The notes under the pieces are model-generated. The model made no database searches. It was not told where the DNA came from and saw nothing but the letters and a program-made list of their open reading frames with translations. Positions 26,130 through 34,967 of a DNA stretch of 64,000 nt are shown here, one piece after another (position 1 is the first letter of the stretch; each line of letters begins with the position of its first letter). Made by a program: the position numbers and the translations under genes. Source of the DNA: Candidatus Cibiobacter qucibialis (GTDB lineage: Bacteria; Bacillota; Clostridia; Oscillospirales; Ruminococcaceae); contig SAUS01000001.1 of NCBI GenBank assembly GCA_004000625.1, positions 1 to 64,000 of the forward strand, given 5' to 3'.

Positions 26130-27509
26130 ATGAAAACCATGAACGCGAATGAACTTCTGGCCGGGCTGGCACTGGCCCGCCCGGTGCCCATCACCGCCGT
26201 TGTAACGGACTCCCGCAAGGTGCAGCCGGGCTGCATTTTTGTCTGCTTCCCCGGCGAGCGTGTGGACGGCCACGACTATGCCGCCAAGGCGTACCAGGCC
26301 GGGGCCGAGTATGTGATCGCCAACCATCCCGTGGAGGGCGTGCCGGAGAATCACCTTGTCATCTGTGAATCCAGCTACCTTGCCATGATCCGTATGGCAT
26401 CCAACTACCGCACGCTGTTCAGCCCGCTGATGATCGGTGTGACCGGCAGCGTGGGCAAAACCACCACCAAAGAGTTCTGCTATGCGGTTCTTTCGGCTTT
26501 TGGCAATACCTTAAAAACAGAGGGCAACCAGAACAATGAGATCGGCCTGCCCAACACGCTGTTCCGCCTGGAGGATACCACCCAGTATGCTGTGGTGGAA
26601 ATGGGCATGAGCCACCTGGGCGAGATTGCCCGCCTGGTGCGCGCAGCGCGGCCGTCTGCCGGTATCATTACGATGATCGGCGTTTCTCACCTGGAAAATC
26701 TGGGCACACGGGAGAATATATTGAAGGCAAAGATGGAAATCTGCCAGGGCCTGCCGGACGGCGCCCCGCTGGTTCTGAATGCGGACGATGACCTGCTGCC
26801 CACCGCGCAGATCCCCGGCCGCCTGCGCCCGGTGTGGTTCGGCATCCGCTCCAGCTCCGCCGATGTGCGCGCCATCAATATTCATACCGTAGGGGAGGGT
26901 ACCGGCTTTACCCTGGTGGATAACGTGGACGGCGAAACCTATGAGTTCAGTGTAACCATCCCCACGGCAGGCGTTCATACCGTGTATGATGCCCTTGCTG
27001 CTTACACTGCAGCCACCCGCTTGGGGCTGGAGCGTGCCCGCGCCGCCCGTGCGCTGGCCAGCTATCAGACCACCGGTATGCGCCAGAACATTGTGCAGCA
27101 CGGCGGTGTGACCTTTATTGAGGATTGCTATAACGCCAGCCCGGACAGCATGAAAGCAGCCTTGCAGATTCTGCATGACCGCCAGCCCGGCCCCGGCGGC
27201 CGCCGCATTGCCGTGCTGGGCGATATGCTGGAACTTGGCGCTGCCAGTGAACCCGGCCACCGCCAGACCGGCAAATGGGCTGCCGATGCCGCCGACCTGC
27301 TGGTGGCTTACGGCCCGTTGAGCGCAGCCATGGCCGAAGCAGCCCGGCAGAAAGGGCTGCAAACCATCCATTGCCAAGCGGCGGAGGAAGTAGTAGAATA
27401 TTTACGGCAGAACGTCCGCCCCGGCGATGTTGTGCTGGCAAAAGCCAGCCACGCCATGAAGCTGGATGATGTATTAAAGCGGCTTTACGCGGCGCTGCCA
27501 AACGCATAA
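26130..27509 (+). CDS. murF: UDP-MurNAc-tripeptide D-alanyl-D-alanine ligase MurF
   Basis: MurF adds D-Ala-D-Ala to the UDP-MurNAc tripeptide with ATP in the cytoplasm. The 459-residue protein has the N-terminal Mur ligase domain (TDSRKVQPGCIFVCFPGERV), ATP loop GVTGSVGKTTTKEF, EIGLPNTLFRL and VEMGMSHLGEIARL. The C-terminal domain has DCYNASPDSMKAAL and LGDMLELGA. An AAAGGAG site precedes the ATG. murE, which should supply its substrate, is absent from the cluster. Confidence 0.95.
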   Translation: MKTMNANELLAGLALARPVPITAVVTDSRKVQPGCIFVCFPGERVDGHDYAAKAYQAGAEYVIANHPVEGVPENHLVICESSYLAMIRMASNYRTLFSPLMIGVTGSVGKTTTKEFCYAVLSAFGNTLKTEGNQNNEIGLPNTLFRLEDTTQYAVVEMGMSHLGEIARLVRAARPSAGIITMIGVSHLENLGTRENILKAKMEICQGLPDGAPLVLNADDDLLPTAQIPGRLRPVWFGIRSSSADVRAINIHTVGEGTGFTLVDNVDGETYEFSVTIPTAGVHTVYDALAAYTAATRLGLERARAARALASYQTTGMRQNIVQHGGVTFIEDCYNASPDSMKAALQILHDRQPGPGGRRIAVLGDMLELGAASEPGHRQTGKWAADAADLLVAYGPLSAAMAEAARQKGLQTIHCQAAEEVVEYLRQNVRPGDVVLAKASHAMKLDDVLKRLYAALPNA

Positions 27510-27533
27510 TTGCATATTTTGGGGGAATATCAC

Positions 27534-28547
27534 ATGGGAATGATCGTTTCTTGGATGCTGGTTGCCGCGGCAATCGGTGCGTTTGCCGTTACGGCACTTT
27601 CAGGCTGTTTTGTAATTCCGGCACTGCACAAGCTGCACTTCGGCCAGACCATCCGGGAATCCGGCCCGACCTGGCATAACAAAAAACAGGGCACACCCAC
27701 CATGGGCGGCCTGTGCTTCATCTTTGGCATTCTGGTGGCCTGCGGCCTGGTGTATGCCGGGTTCTACCGCTATGCACAGGACCTTTTGGGCATTGTGCAG
27801 GTGCGCGCCGCCTTGCTGGCGCTGTTCCTGGCGTTTGGTTCCGGCTTTATCGGTTTTCTGGATGACTATATCAAGGTCGTCAAGCACCGCAACCTGGGCC
27901 TGCTTGCCTGGCAAAAGCTTATCATGCAGTTCATTGTTACCGGCGGCTTCCTGGTGGGGCTGCACATGCAGGGCCTGCTGACCACCATCATTATGCTGCC
28001 CTTTATCGGTGCGGTAGATCTGGGCTGGGTGTATTACCCCATTGCGTTCTTCGGCATCATCTTTTTGGTCAATGCCGTCAACCTGACGGATGGTCTGGAC
28101 GGCCTGTGCTCCTGTGTGACCTTTGTTTCCATGCTGGGCTACCTGCTGGCTGCCAGCATGCTCAGCTTTTATCATGTGGCCGTTCTGGCGGCGGCAACGG
28201 CTGCTGCGGCAGCGGGTTTCCTGGTGTGGAACTTCTACCCGGCCAAAGTGTTCATGGGCGATACCGGCAGCATGTTCCTGGGCGGTATGGTAACGGCCCT
28301 TGCCTTTATCATGGGCCGGCCGGAGTTGGTGTTCTTCTTTGGCATTGTGTATATCTGGGACGCCATGACCGTTGTGATCCAGCGCGTTTACTTCAAGCTG
28401 ACCCACGGCAAGCGCATTTTCCGCATGACACCGATCCACCACGCATTCGAGATGCGCGGCTGGAAAGAAGTCAAGATCGACTTTTTCTTCAGCCTGATCG
28501 CCATTATCGGCGTGGTGCTGGGCCTGATGTACGTTTACATGGCATAA
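27534..28547 (+). CDS. mraY: Phospho-MurNAc-pentapeptide transferase MraY
   Basis: MraY makes lipid I from UDP-MurNAc-pentapeptide and undecaprenyl phosphate. The 337-residue membrane protein has about ten helices, GTPTMGGLCFIFG, the Mg2+/catalytic FLDDYIKVVKHRNLGL, NAVNLTDGLDGL and the final HHAFEMRGWKE. Start is ATG 27534, preceded by GGGGGAAT; the upstream TTG extension has no support. It lies 24 bp after murF. Confidence 0.95.
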   Translation: MGMIVSWMLVAAAIGAFAVTALSGCFVIPALHKLHFGQTIRESGPTWHNKKQGTPTMGGLCFIFGILVACGLVYAGFYRYAQDLLGIVQVRAALLALFLAFGSGFIGFLDDYIKVVKHRNLGLLAWQKLIMQFIVTGGFLVGLHMQGLLTTIIMLPFIGAVDLGWVYYPIAFFGIIFLVNAVNLTDGLDGLCSCVTFVSMLGYLLAASMLSFYHVAVLAAATAAAAAGFLVWNFYPAKVFMGDTGSMFLGGMVTALAFIMGRPELVFFFGIVYIWDAMTVVIQRVYFKLTHGKRIFRMTPIHHAFEMRGWKEVKIDFFFSLIAIIGVVLGLMYVYMA

Positions 28548-28584
28548 AATATTCTTAGCGTTCAGAAAGGGGGCTGTACCGCAA

Positions 28585-29832
28585 ATGACGCTTGCCCAGC
28601 TTTTCGATTTGGCCTTTGGCAACATTGGCAGGTTTTTTAAGGAAATCGCGTTCAAAAAAGAGGAACGCGGCAAACTTTCCTATGGCTTTGTCGGCACGCT
28701 GATCCTTGTGTTGACTTACGGGCTGATCATGCTGTTCTCCGCCAGTTACTCCACCGGGTATTACCGCTTCAAGGGGGATATTTACCACTTTATCCGCCCG
28801 CAGGCAATTCTGGCGGTGGTGGGGCTGGTGCTGATGTATCTGATTTCCAACATCAACTACCGCAGCCTGCGCCACATGAACTGGTACTTATACATTTTAA
28901 CGCTGCTGCTTTTGGTGTGGGCCCTGTTCAGTGAGCCGTACAACGGTTGTTACCGCTGGGTGTATATGTTTGGCACAACCCTGCAGCCTTCGGAGCTGGC
29001 AAAGTTTTCGGCTATTTTGGGTCTTGCCTGCTTTGCGGACCGGTATTATGAAAAACGGGGAACACTGCTTTACGGCATTGTGCTGCCCGTGCTGCCGCTG
29101 CTGCCGGTGCTGGTTCTGCTGTACAAAGAACCCCATAACTCTGCTATCATGCTGATCCTGCTGATTGCGGGCAGTATGATTTTGTGTGGCGGTGTGGGCC
29201 GGTTCTGGTGCATCCCGGCGGCAGGCGCGGCTGTGTTTGTGATTTACAAAATGCTGACCGGACAGGATAACTATGTTCAGCAGCGCCTCGGCGCATGGAA
29301 CGGTGACGAGGGCGATATTTTGTACCAGACCCAGCAGAGCCTGTATTCCATTGCGTCCGGCGGGCTGACCGGCCTGGGCATTGGCAACAGCCGCCAAAAG
29401 CACCTCTGGCTGCCGGAAGCCAGCAACGACTTTATCTTTTCCGTTCTGTGCGAAGAGCTGGGCTTTATCGGCGCGGTGATCTGTATGGGCCTTTTTGCCG
29501 CACTGATCATTCAGGGCGTTATCATCGCCCTGAACTCGCCGGATTATTTTGGTACGATGCTGGGTATTGGCATTATGTCGCAAATTGCCTGGCAGGCCAT
29601 GATCCACATTGCGGTGGTCACCAATGTGGCCCCAAATACCGGCATCAGCCTGCCGTTTTTTTCCTCCGGTGGTACCAGCCTGCTGATTCTATTGTGTGAG
29701 ATGGGCATTATACTAAGCATATCGCGGGCGGGCAACGCGCAAAACGCTGCGCGCAGCAAGCGCTCGCATGAAGAACTTGCCCGCCGGATGAACCCGCAGC
29801 GCCGCACTCACAAAGCCCTGCACAGCAACTGA
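28585..29832 (+). CDS. ftsW: SEDS peptidoglycan polymerase FtsW
   Basis: FtsW polymerises lipid II at the septum with its partner PBP. The 415-residue protein has about ten membrane segments, GCYRWVYMFGTTLQPSELAK with the SEDS signature, HLWLPEASNDFIFSVLCEELGF in the large external loop, and the C-terminal PNTGISLPFFSSGGTSLL. The C-terminal cytoplasmic tail is basic (QNAARSKRSHEELARRMNPQ). It could be called RodA from sequence alone, but the place after mraY favours FtsW. Confidence 0.92.
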   Translation: MTLAQLFDLAFGNIGRFFKEIAFKKEERGKLSYGFVGTLILVLTYGLIMLFSASYSTGYYRFKGDIYHFIRPQAILAVVGLVLMYLISNINYRSLRHMNWYLYILTLLLLVWALFSEPYNGCYRWVYMFGTTLQPSELAKFSAILGLACFADRYYEKRGTLLYGIVLPVLPLLPVLVLLYKEPHNSAIMLILLIAGSMILCGGVGRFWCIPAAGAAVFVIYKMLTGQDNYVQQRLGAWNGDEGDILYQTQQSLYSIASGGLTGLGIGNSRQKHLWLPEASNDFIFSVLCEELGFIGAVICMGLFAALIIQGVIIALNSPDYFGTMLGIGIMSQIAWQAMIHIAVVTNVAPNTGISLPFFSSGGTSLLILLCEMGIILSISRAGNAQNAARSKRSHEELARRMNPQRRTHKALHSN

Positions 29833-29878
29833 GAATTCCCGCATGCCTGCGGAAAGCATTGTTCTCTTTGGTTTCAGA

Positions 29879-30058
29879 TATAAGGCAATACCGCACAATT
29901 CCCGCCTTACGGCTTAAGCACCGCTCCGGCGGCTGCGGCACGGCATCTGCGTTGCCAAAATACTCGATAATACACAAAGTATTATCTGCGCTTTTGGCTT
30001 AGCAGCTGCCGCACCTCGCTCGCCGTATCGGCACTTAGAATTATGCGGTATTGCCATA
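29879..30058 (+). repeat. MITE-like repeat, copy D
   Basis: A full ~180-bp copy with ends TAAGGCAATACCGCACAATT and GAATTATGCGGTATTGCCAT. It lies between ftsW and murG and ends 40 bp before the murG start, so the insertion splits the division cluster without breaking a gene. Confidence 0.9.
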
Positions 30059-30097
30059 ACATAAACGTTCGATTTTACGGAGAAAAGAGGAATCACT

Positions 30098-31219
30098 ATG
30101 CGTGTTTTGATTGCTGCCGGCGGCACAGCCGGCCATATCAACCCGGCACTTGCCATTGCCGGAGCCTTAAAGGCGGCGGACCCCGCGGCCGAGATCCACT
30201 TTGCCGGGCGGAAAGAGGGCATGGAGTACGGCCTTGTAACCAAGGCAGGGTACCCGTTCCACCATATTGAGATCAACGGTTTCCAGCGCAAGCCAACCCT
30301 GAAGAACGTGGGCCGCAACGTGGTAGCGCTCTACCATCTGGCTCTGTCCGGCCCGCGCACGGCGGCTATCCTGAAAGAGGTCCGGCCCGATCTGGTCATC
30401 GGCTGCGGCGGTTATGTCAGCGGCCCGGTGGTGCGCGCCGCCGCCAAAAAGGGCATCAAGACCGCCATCCATGAGCAGAACGCATTCCCCGGTGTGACCA
30501 ACAAGCTGCTGGCCAAGGATGTGGACGTGGTGTTTGCCGCTTCTGCCGCTGCGGTGGAAAAGCTTGGCGCGCCGGAGAAGACCCTTGTGGTTGGCAACCC
30601 TGTCCGCCCGGAAATTTTGAACCGTGACCGCGCCGCCGCCCGTGCTGCTGTGCACGCGGGGGACCGCACCGTGATTTTGAGCTTCGGCGGCTCTTTGGGG
30701 GCCCGCCGTATCAACGAGGTTGTGGCAGAGCTGTGCGCGTGGGAGCAGGCAAACGATCTGCCCGTGTTGCACCTGCACGCCACCGGCAGCCGCGGCGTAA
30801 AGCTGTTTGAGGACCTGGAAGCCAAGAACCACTTTGCCCCCGGTGCCAACCTTGTGGTAAAAGAATACATTGATAATATGCCGGATCTGCTGGCCGCGGC
30901 GGACCTTGTTATTTCCCGCTCCGGTGCGCTGACGCTGGCGGAGCTGGAAGCCATGGGCCGCGCGTCCATCCTGATCCCTAGCCCCAATGTGGCCGAAAAC
31001 CACCAGTATTACAATGCACTGGAGCTGCAAAACGCCGGTGCCGCCATTGTGATTGAAGAAAAAGACCTGACCGGTATCAAGCTGATCGAAACCGTGCATG
31101 CCCTGTTGGCAGAGCCCGGCAAACTGACGGCCATGGGCACCGCCGCCAAGACCCTGGGCAACCCCAAGAGCCTGGAACTGATCACCGCAAAGCTGCTGGA
31201 ACTGGTGAACGGAAAGTAA
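30098..31219 (+). CDS. murG: UDP-GlcNAc:lipid I N-acetylglucosaminyltransferase MurG
   Basis: MurG turns lipid I into lipid II on the cytoplasmic face. The 373-residue GT-B enzyme shows the N-terminal glycine-rich loop AAGGTAGHINPALA, GCGGYVSGPVV, HEQNAFPGVTNKLL and, in the C-terminal half, SFGGSLGARRIN and the donor-binding SRSGALTLAELEAMGRAS. An AGAAAAGAGG site stands before the ATG. Confidence 0.96.
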   Translation: MRVLIAAGGTAGHINPALAIAGALKAADPAAEIHFAGRKEGMEYGLVTKAGYPFHHIEINGFQRKPTLKNVGRNVVALYHLALSGPRTAAILKEVRPDLVIGCGGYVSGPVVRAAAKKGIKTAIHEQNAFPGVTNKLLAKDVDVVFAASAAAVEKLGAPEKTLVVGNPVRPEILNRDRAAARAAVHAGDRTVILSFGGSLGARRINEVVAELCAWEQANDLPVLHLHATGSRGVKLFEDLEAKNHFAPGANLVVKEYIDNMPDLLAAADLVISRSGALTLAELEAMGRASILIPSPNVAENHQYYNALELQNAGAAIVIEEKDLTGIKLIETVHALLAEPGKLTAMGTAAKTLGNPKSLELITAKLLELVNGK

Positions 31220-31277
31220 CCTGCCGGAACAAACCGGCAGCAAATAAAAGCTGAAACACAGAAAGGAGGTACACCCC

Positions 31278-32561
31278 ATGGACCGCAATCAGCGCAGCCG
31301 AAACCAGAAAAAAAGTGTACCTCCCCGCAAGGGTCAGCCCAGCCATCGCAACACCAAAAGCGCCCCGCCGCAGCGCAGCAGCCGCCCGGCGGGCAGCCAG
31401 CAGCGGCCAAAGGGCAGCGGCCAGCGTCCCGCAAAACAGCCCGAACGCCAGCCGCCCAAACAGCAGCAAAAGCGCCCCCGCCCCCAACAGAACCCCCAAA
31501 AGCCGGGGTACCGTTCCAGCGCGCCACAGGTGCAGCGCCGCGTTACCCGCGCGGAACAGCTGCGAATCCGCCGCCGCAAGGCCATCATCGGGGTGCTGTG
31601 CGTTTTGGCAGTGCTGGTGGTCGGCATTGTGCTTTCCATCAACCTGTTGTTCAAGGTGACGGATTTCCGGGTGGAAAATGCGGACCGCACCACCCCCGCC
31701 AATACCGGCATTTATACCGAACAACAGCTGATCGATGCAACCGGCATTCAGGTGGGGGATAACCTGTACGGTTTTTCCACCAAAGAAAAATCTGACCAGC
31801 TGTTGGCGCAGATGCCGTACCTGGATGTGGCAGTCGTCACCCGCCAGGCCCCCGGCACCGTGATCATCCGGGTGCAGCCTGCGGTGGAACGCTTTAAGAT
31901 GGAGTATTCCGGCAGCTGGCTGGTGCTGAGCGAACAGCTGAAAGTGCTGCGTGTGGAGCCGGCAGAGCCGGATAATCTGGTGCAGCTGGATGCCCTGCTG
32001 CCAGAGGGCGCGGCCACCACGCCGGGCAGCTTCCTGACACTGGATGCCCCCAGCGAGCCGACCGCCCTGGCAACGGCCATGCCAAGCGGCACCGCAACGC
32101 CGGAAAATGCAGACGAAGCCGATACGGCACAGGAGACCCCCAACGAGGTGCTGAACGAACTGCTGGGCGAACTGGACCAGTATGGCCTGCTGGATGGCAC
32201 CACGGTGCTGACCATGCAGAACATGACCGAGCTGAGCTTTTTGTATCAGGGCCGTGTGTCGGTCCAGCTGGGCACGGCAAACAATCTGGATTACAAGATC
32301 CGGTTTGCCGCCTATATCATTCTGGATACCGGTGGCGATGGCCTGGCAAGCAGTGACCGCGGTACGCTGGATGTTTCGGACCAGCAGACGGACGGCACCA
32401 TTCAGCCGCGCTTTTTGCCGGCGGAAAACCCTGTGGCCACCCCGGAGCCGACCCCGGAACCCCCGGCAGAGGATACCACGGATGCTGCCGCCGATGCAGC
32501 GGCAGATGGTGCAGACCTGACTGCCGATGCGCCCCAGGATGACACCCAAAGCCAGGAATAA
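31278..32561 (+). CDS. ftsQ: Cell division protein FtsQ/DivIB with long disordered ends
   Basis: The 427-residue bitopic protein has a very basic Gln/Pro/Arg/Lys-rich cytoplasmic tail (1-100), one membrane helix (102-124), a POTRA domain beginning with FKVTDFRVENADRT and continuing through the YLDVAVVTRQAPGTVIIRV region, then the beta domain. A Pro/Ala/Asp-rich C-terminal tail closes it (about 385-427, TPEPTPEPPAEDTTDAAADA). An Ala/Thr/Pro/Glu insertion interrupts the beta domain (about 250-290). DivIB proteins are normally about 260 residues, so nearly 40% is extra low-complexity sequence. The AAAGGAGGT site is optimal. The role is scaffold of the divisome with FtsL. Confidence 0.88.
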   Translation: MDRNQRSRNQKKSVPPRKGQPSHRNTKSAPPQRSSRPAGSQQRPKGSGQRPAKQPERQPPKQQQKRPRPQQNPQKPGYRSSAPQVQRRVTRAEQLRIRRRKAIIGVLCVLAVLVVGIVLSINLLFKVTDFRVENADRTTPANTGIYTEQQLIDATGIQVGDNLYGFSTKEKSDQLLAQMPYLDVAVVTRQAPGTVIIRVQPAVERFKMEYSGSWLVLSEQLKVLRVEPAEPDNLVQLDALLPEGAATTPGSFLTLDAPSEPTALATAMPSGTATPENADEADTAQETPNEVLNELLGELDQYGLLDGTTVLTMQNMTELSFLYQGRVSVQLGTANNLDYKIRFAAYIILDTGGDGLASSDRGTLDVSDQQTDGTIQPRFLPAENPVATPEPTPEPPAEDTTDAAADAAADGADLTADAPQDDTQSQE

Positions 32562-32573
32562 AAGAACAACCGA

Positions 32574-32616
32574 TCCTGCCGATGCCGTTTCCAAGCGGTG
32601 CGGCAGGACTTTTTTT
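32574..32616 (+). terminator. Terminator of the division cluster
   Basis: A long stem (TCCTGCCGATGCCG / CGGTGCGGCAGGA) with seven T marks the end of the mraZ-ftsQ transcription unit. Downstream, TGTAAC (32626-32631) resembles an ECF -35 element but no matching -10 was found. Confidence 0.85.
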
Positions 32617-32700
32617 ATCGCTGCCTGTAACAAAACGGCGGCCGCGGCCACCAATATCATGTAAGGCGCCTGAACAAAGCGAAAGGAGGTGGGCCAAAGC

Positions 32701-33201
32701 ATGAAACTGCTGGAGCTGGAGGAACTGTACCGGCGCTACCGGATGGATCTGTACCGCTACCTCTGCTTTTTGACCCACGACCCTGTGCAGGCGGAAGACC
32801 TGTTGAGCGAAACATTTGTGCGGGTCATCAAGCGGCTGCCCACTTTCCGTGGAGAGTGCGAGGTAAAAACCTGGCTGTTTGGCATTGCACGCAATATCTG
32901 GCTGGAAAGCCTGCGCAGGCGGCACCAGTCCGTCAGCCTGGACGATTTGATGGAACGCTACATAACCGATGATGCCCTGACCGAAACCACCGCCGCCCGC
33001 CAAAAGCTGCGCCGCGTGCAGGCTTTGCTGCAGCAAAAGGACGAGCGCACCCGCAGCGTGGTATACCTGCGGGCGCAGGGGTATTCGTACCAGGAAATTG
33101 CCCAAAAACTGCAAATAACCGAAGCATCCGCGCGGGTGGTGGAGCACCGTACCCGCGCCTGGCTGAAAGCAACTCTGCAAAAGGAGGGATACGACGAATG
33201 A
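32701..33201 (+). CDS. ECF-family RNA polymerase sigma factor
   Basis: The 166-residue protein has only sigma regions 2 and 4, as ECF sigmas do: YRYLCFLTHDPVQAEDLLSE and VKTWLFGIARN in region 2, and YSYQEIAQKLQITEASARVV in region 4. The start at 32701 has AAAGGAGG 11 bp upstream; a GTG at 32689 is part of that site. Its last codon overlaps the anti-sigma gene by 4 bp. Such sigma factors usually answer envelope stress and transcribe their own operon. Confidence 0.9.
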   Translation: MKLLELEELYRRYRMDLYRYLCFLTHDPVQAEDLLSETFVRVIKRLPTFRGECEVKTWLFGIARNIWLESLRRRHQSVSLDDLMERYITDDALTETTAARQKLRRVQALLQQKDERTRSVVYLRAQGYSYQEIAQKLQITEASARVVEHRTRAWLKATLQKEGYDE

Positions 33202-33815
33202 CGCAAGAAAAAGAAACAAACCGGCAAGCAGAACAGGGAAAAGCAGAAACCGAAATTCCCTGCGCGGTCTGCCGGGATTTGATCCCGCTGGTGCAGGATG
33301 GCGTTGCCAGCCCGGAAAGTGAAGCGCTGGTAAAAGCCCACCTGCAAACCTGCCCGGAATGCCGCACCCTGTGGCAGGCGGGCGGCGGGCAGGCCCTGCC
33401 ACAAAGCCTGCCCGCACCCGATGATGCCCGCCTGCTGCAAAAGATCCGCCACAAATACAATACCGGCCTGCTGATGTTTGCAGCGCTGGGCATGGGCTTT
33501 GGGGTGCTGACAAGTTACGGCGAACATTCCAACTGGATCATCCTGATTTTCCCGTTCGTGTGCGCCGCGGCAGTGTACCAGGACCCCCAGATGTGGAAAT
33601 TGCTGCTGGCAGTGGGGGAGGGCATTGCCCTTTGCGCGCTGCTGCGGACCTTCGTGCGTTATTGGCAGTATGGGGCCACCCTGATGGAGTACCCGGTTAC
33701 CCTAATTGTGTACAGCGTTTTTATGCTGGGGCTGTGCGGCGTTGGCTGCCTGATTGGCTGGCTGCTGAACTATGCCAGCGGGAAAGGAGAGAAAAAACAT
33801 GAAAGTGAAAAGTAA
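33198..33815 (+). CDS. Zinc-finger anti-sigma factor, multi-pass membrane protein
   Basis: The 205-residue protein carries a zf-HC2 zinc site (C22-x2-C25...H48-x3-C52-x2-C55) in a soluble N-terminal domain that would hold the sigma factor. Four hydrophobic segments follow (from about residue 90 to 195). The layout is that of membrane-bound ECF anti-sigma proteins, and the 4-bp overlap with the sigma gene agrees. It lacks an obvious extracellular sensor domain, so signal sensing is probably within the membrane or by the next gene product. The overlap with the next gene is 17 bp. Confidence 0.85.
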   Translation: MTQEKETNRQAEQGKAETEIPCAVCRDLIPLVQDGVASPESEALVKAHLQTCPECRTLWQAGGGQALPQSLPAPDDARLLQKIRHKYNTGLLMFAALGMGFGVLTSYGEHSNWIILIFPFVCAAAVYQDPQMWKLLLAVGEGIALCALLRTFVRYWQYGATLMEYPVTLIVYSVFMLGLCGVGCLIGWLLNYASGKGEKKHESEK

Positions 33816-34551
33816 GCGGAAGATGGCAGGCATTCTGGCGGCGGTGCTGATTGCTTTGGTGCTGCTGGCCTTTGACTGCATCAACGGCGACCCCATCAGC
33901 GAGCGCTGGGCCATGCACCGGGCCATACAGTTTGCGGAAAAACTTTACCCGGACCAGACTTTTACGGCAGAAAACGCAGGTTCGATGCGGGGATTCTGCT
34001 ATACAACCAGAGTGCAGTCCCAGCAAAGCAAGGATACCTGGTTTTATGTGGAAACGCACTTTTGGCTTTTTACCAGTGATATCTATACGATCGACCACAC
34101 CCAGTACATAGATGCGCGGCTTAATACATCTAATCGCATGGAGCTGGAGGCGCAGGATGAGGTGGCACCGGTCCTGGTTGATGCTTTGTCGGAATACGAC
34201 ATTCCCTACGATGAAGCGGAGCAGTGCGTGATGGTGATTCTGCCGTATGAATCAGGGAAAAATGCCTTTGATCTGGGCATGGAATACCAGCAGTGGCTGC
34301 CATTGGACGCCCCGTTTGAAAAAGACATTTTGCAGCATATACCGGCCAAACTGTGGGTCACGATTGAAACCACATCGCAGCCCCAGCAGGCGGATTTCCA
34401 GCCTGCCCTGCAAAAAATAAAAGCCGCCTGCGAAGCAAACGGCTACCATTTTGCCACCTATAATGTGACCATGATCCAGCGGGATATCCCCTATGAGACC
34501 GCTCTTGCCCAATGCATAGAATCCGGCGATGTGGCGGCGGGGGAGATTTGA
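33799..34551 (+). CDS. Membrane-anchored protein of unknown function in the ECF operon
   Basis: The 250-residue protein starts with a basic stretch and one hydrophobic segment (about 9-26), which serves as signal anchor. The remaining extracytoplasmic part shows no family I recognise. It contains an early Tyr-Pro-Asp-Gln-Thr segment, many Tyr/Gln and acidic residues and no Cys pattern for disulfides beyond three scattered Cys. The start at 33799 has AAAGGAGAG 9 bp upstream. Overlap with the anti-sigma gene implies coupled translation, so it is probably the sensor or effector of the ECF unit (inference). Confidence 0.7.
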   Translation: MKVKSKRKMAGILAAVLIALVLLAFDCINGDPISERWAMHRAIQFAEKLYPDQTFTAENAGSMRGFCYTTRVQSQQSKDTWFYVETHFWLFTSDIYTIDHTQYIDARLNTSNRMELEAQDEVAPVLVDALSEYDIPYDEAEQCVMVILPYESGKNAFDLGMEYQQWLPLDAPFEKDILQHIPAKLWVTIETTSQPQQADFQPALQKIKAACEANGYHFATYNVTMIQRDIPYETALAQCIESGDVAAGEI

Positions 34552-34583
34552 AGCATGATAATAAAGCCATCATTTACGGTGCG

Positions 34584-34823
34584 GTAGGGCGGGATGCCCT
34601 TATCCCGCCGTGGAGAAACTTTGCCGGTTGCGGCAAACGCCGCAAATAATTTGTAGGGGACGATGCTCGTCATCGTCCCGTGAACGAGCCGTGGCCAATC
34701 ATTTACCCCCACATATGGCAAACGACCGCTGGCGCACAATGTGCGCCCCTACGGGTGGGATGTATGGTAAATGATGATTGCGCGTTATAAAACGCGCTCT
34801 GTAGGGAACGGTCTTGATCGTTC
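34584..34823. repeat. Array of four GTAGGG-type palindromes
   Basis: The gap 34552-34967 holds four short palindromes: GGCGGGAT...ATCCCGCC (34588-34609), GGGACGATG...CATCGTCCC (34657-34679), GGCGCAC...GTGCGCC (34731-34747, inverted relative to the one at 5720) and GGAACG...CGTTCC (34805-34823). Three are headed by GTAGGG and the third carries it on the other strand (CCCTAC). Similar units occur at 5720 and 54661. Nothing else but the purB terminator is seen in the gap. Confidence 0.75.
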
Positions 34824-34872
34824 CGAAAACCATAAATTAGATGTATGATGGAATATAATCCCCCTAAAACTC

Positions 34873-34908
34873 AAAAAGGCTGCTCCTTCAACCGAAGAAG
34901 CAGCCTTT
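34873..34908 (-). terminator. Terminator of the purine cluster (after purB)
   Basis: On the minus strand AAAGGCTGCTTCTTC / GAAGGAGCAGCCTTT (one mismatch) is followed by TTTGAG. It ends the ten-gene purine unit. Confidence 0.8.
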
Positions 34909-34967
34909 CGCTTATTCATCCAATCATGATGCTATCGTAATCTTATAATTCCTCAAGCCCAAATAAA

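Noticed and set aside
32617..32700. ECF autoregulated promoter (TGTAAC at 32626)
   Set aside because: No CGTA/CGTC-like -10 element lies at 16-17 bp, so the match is too weak to annotate.
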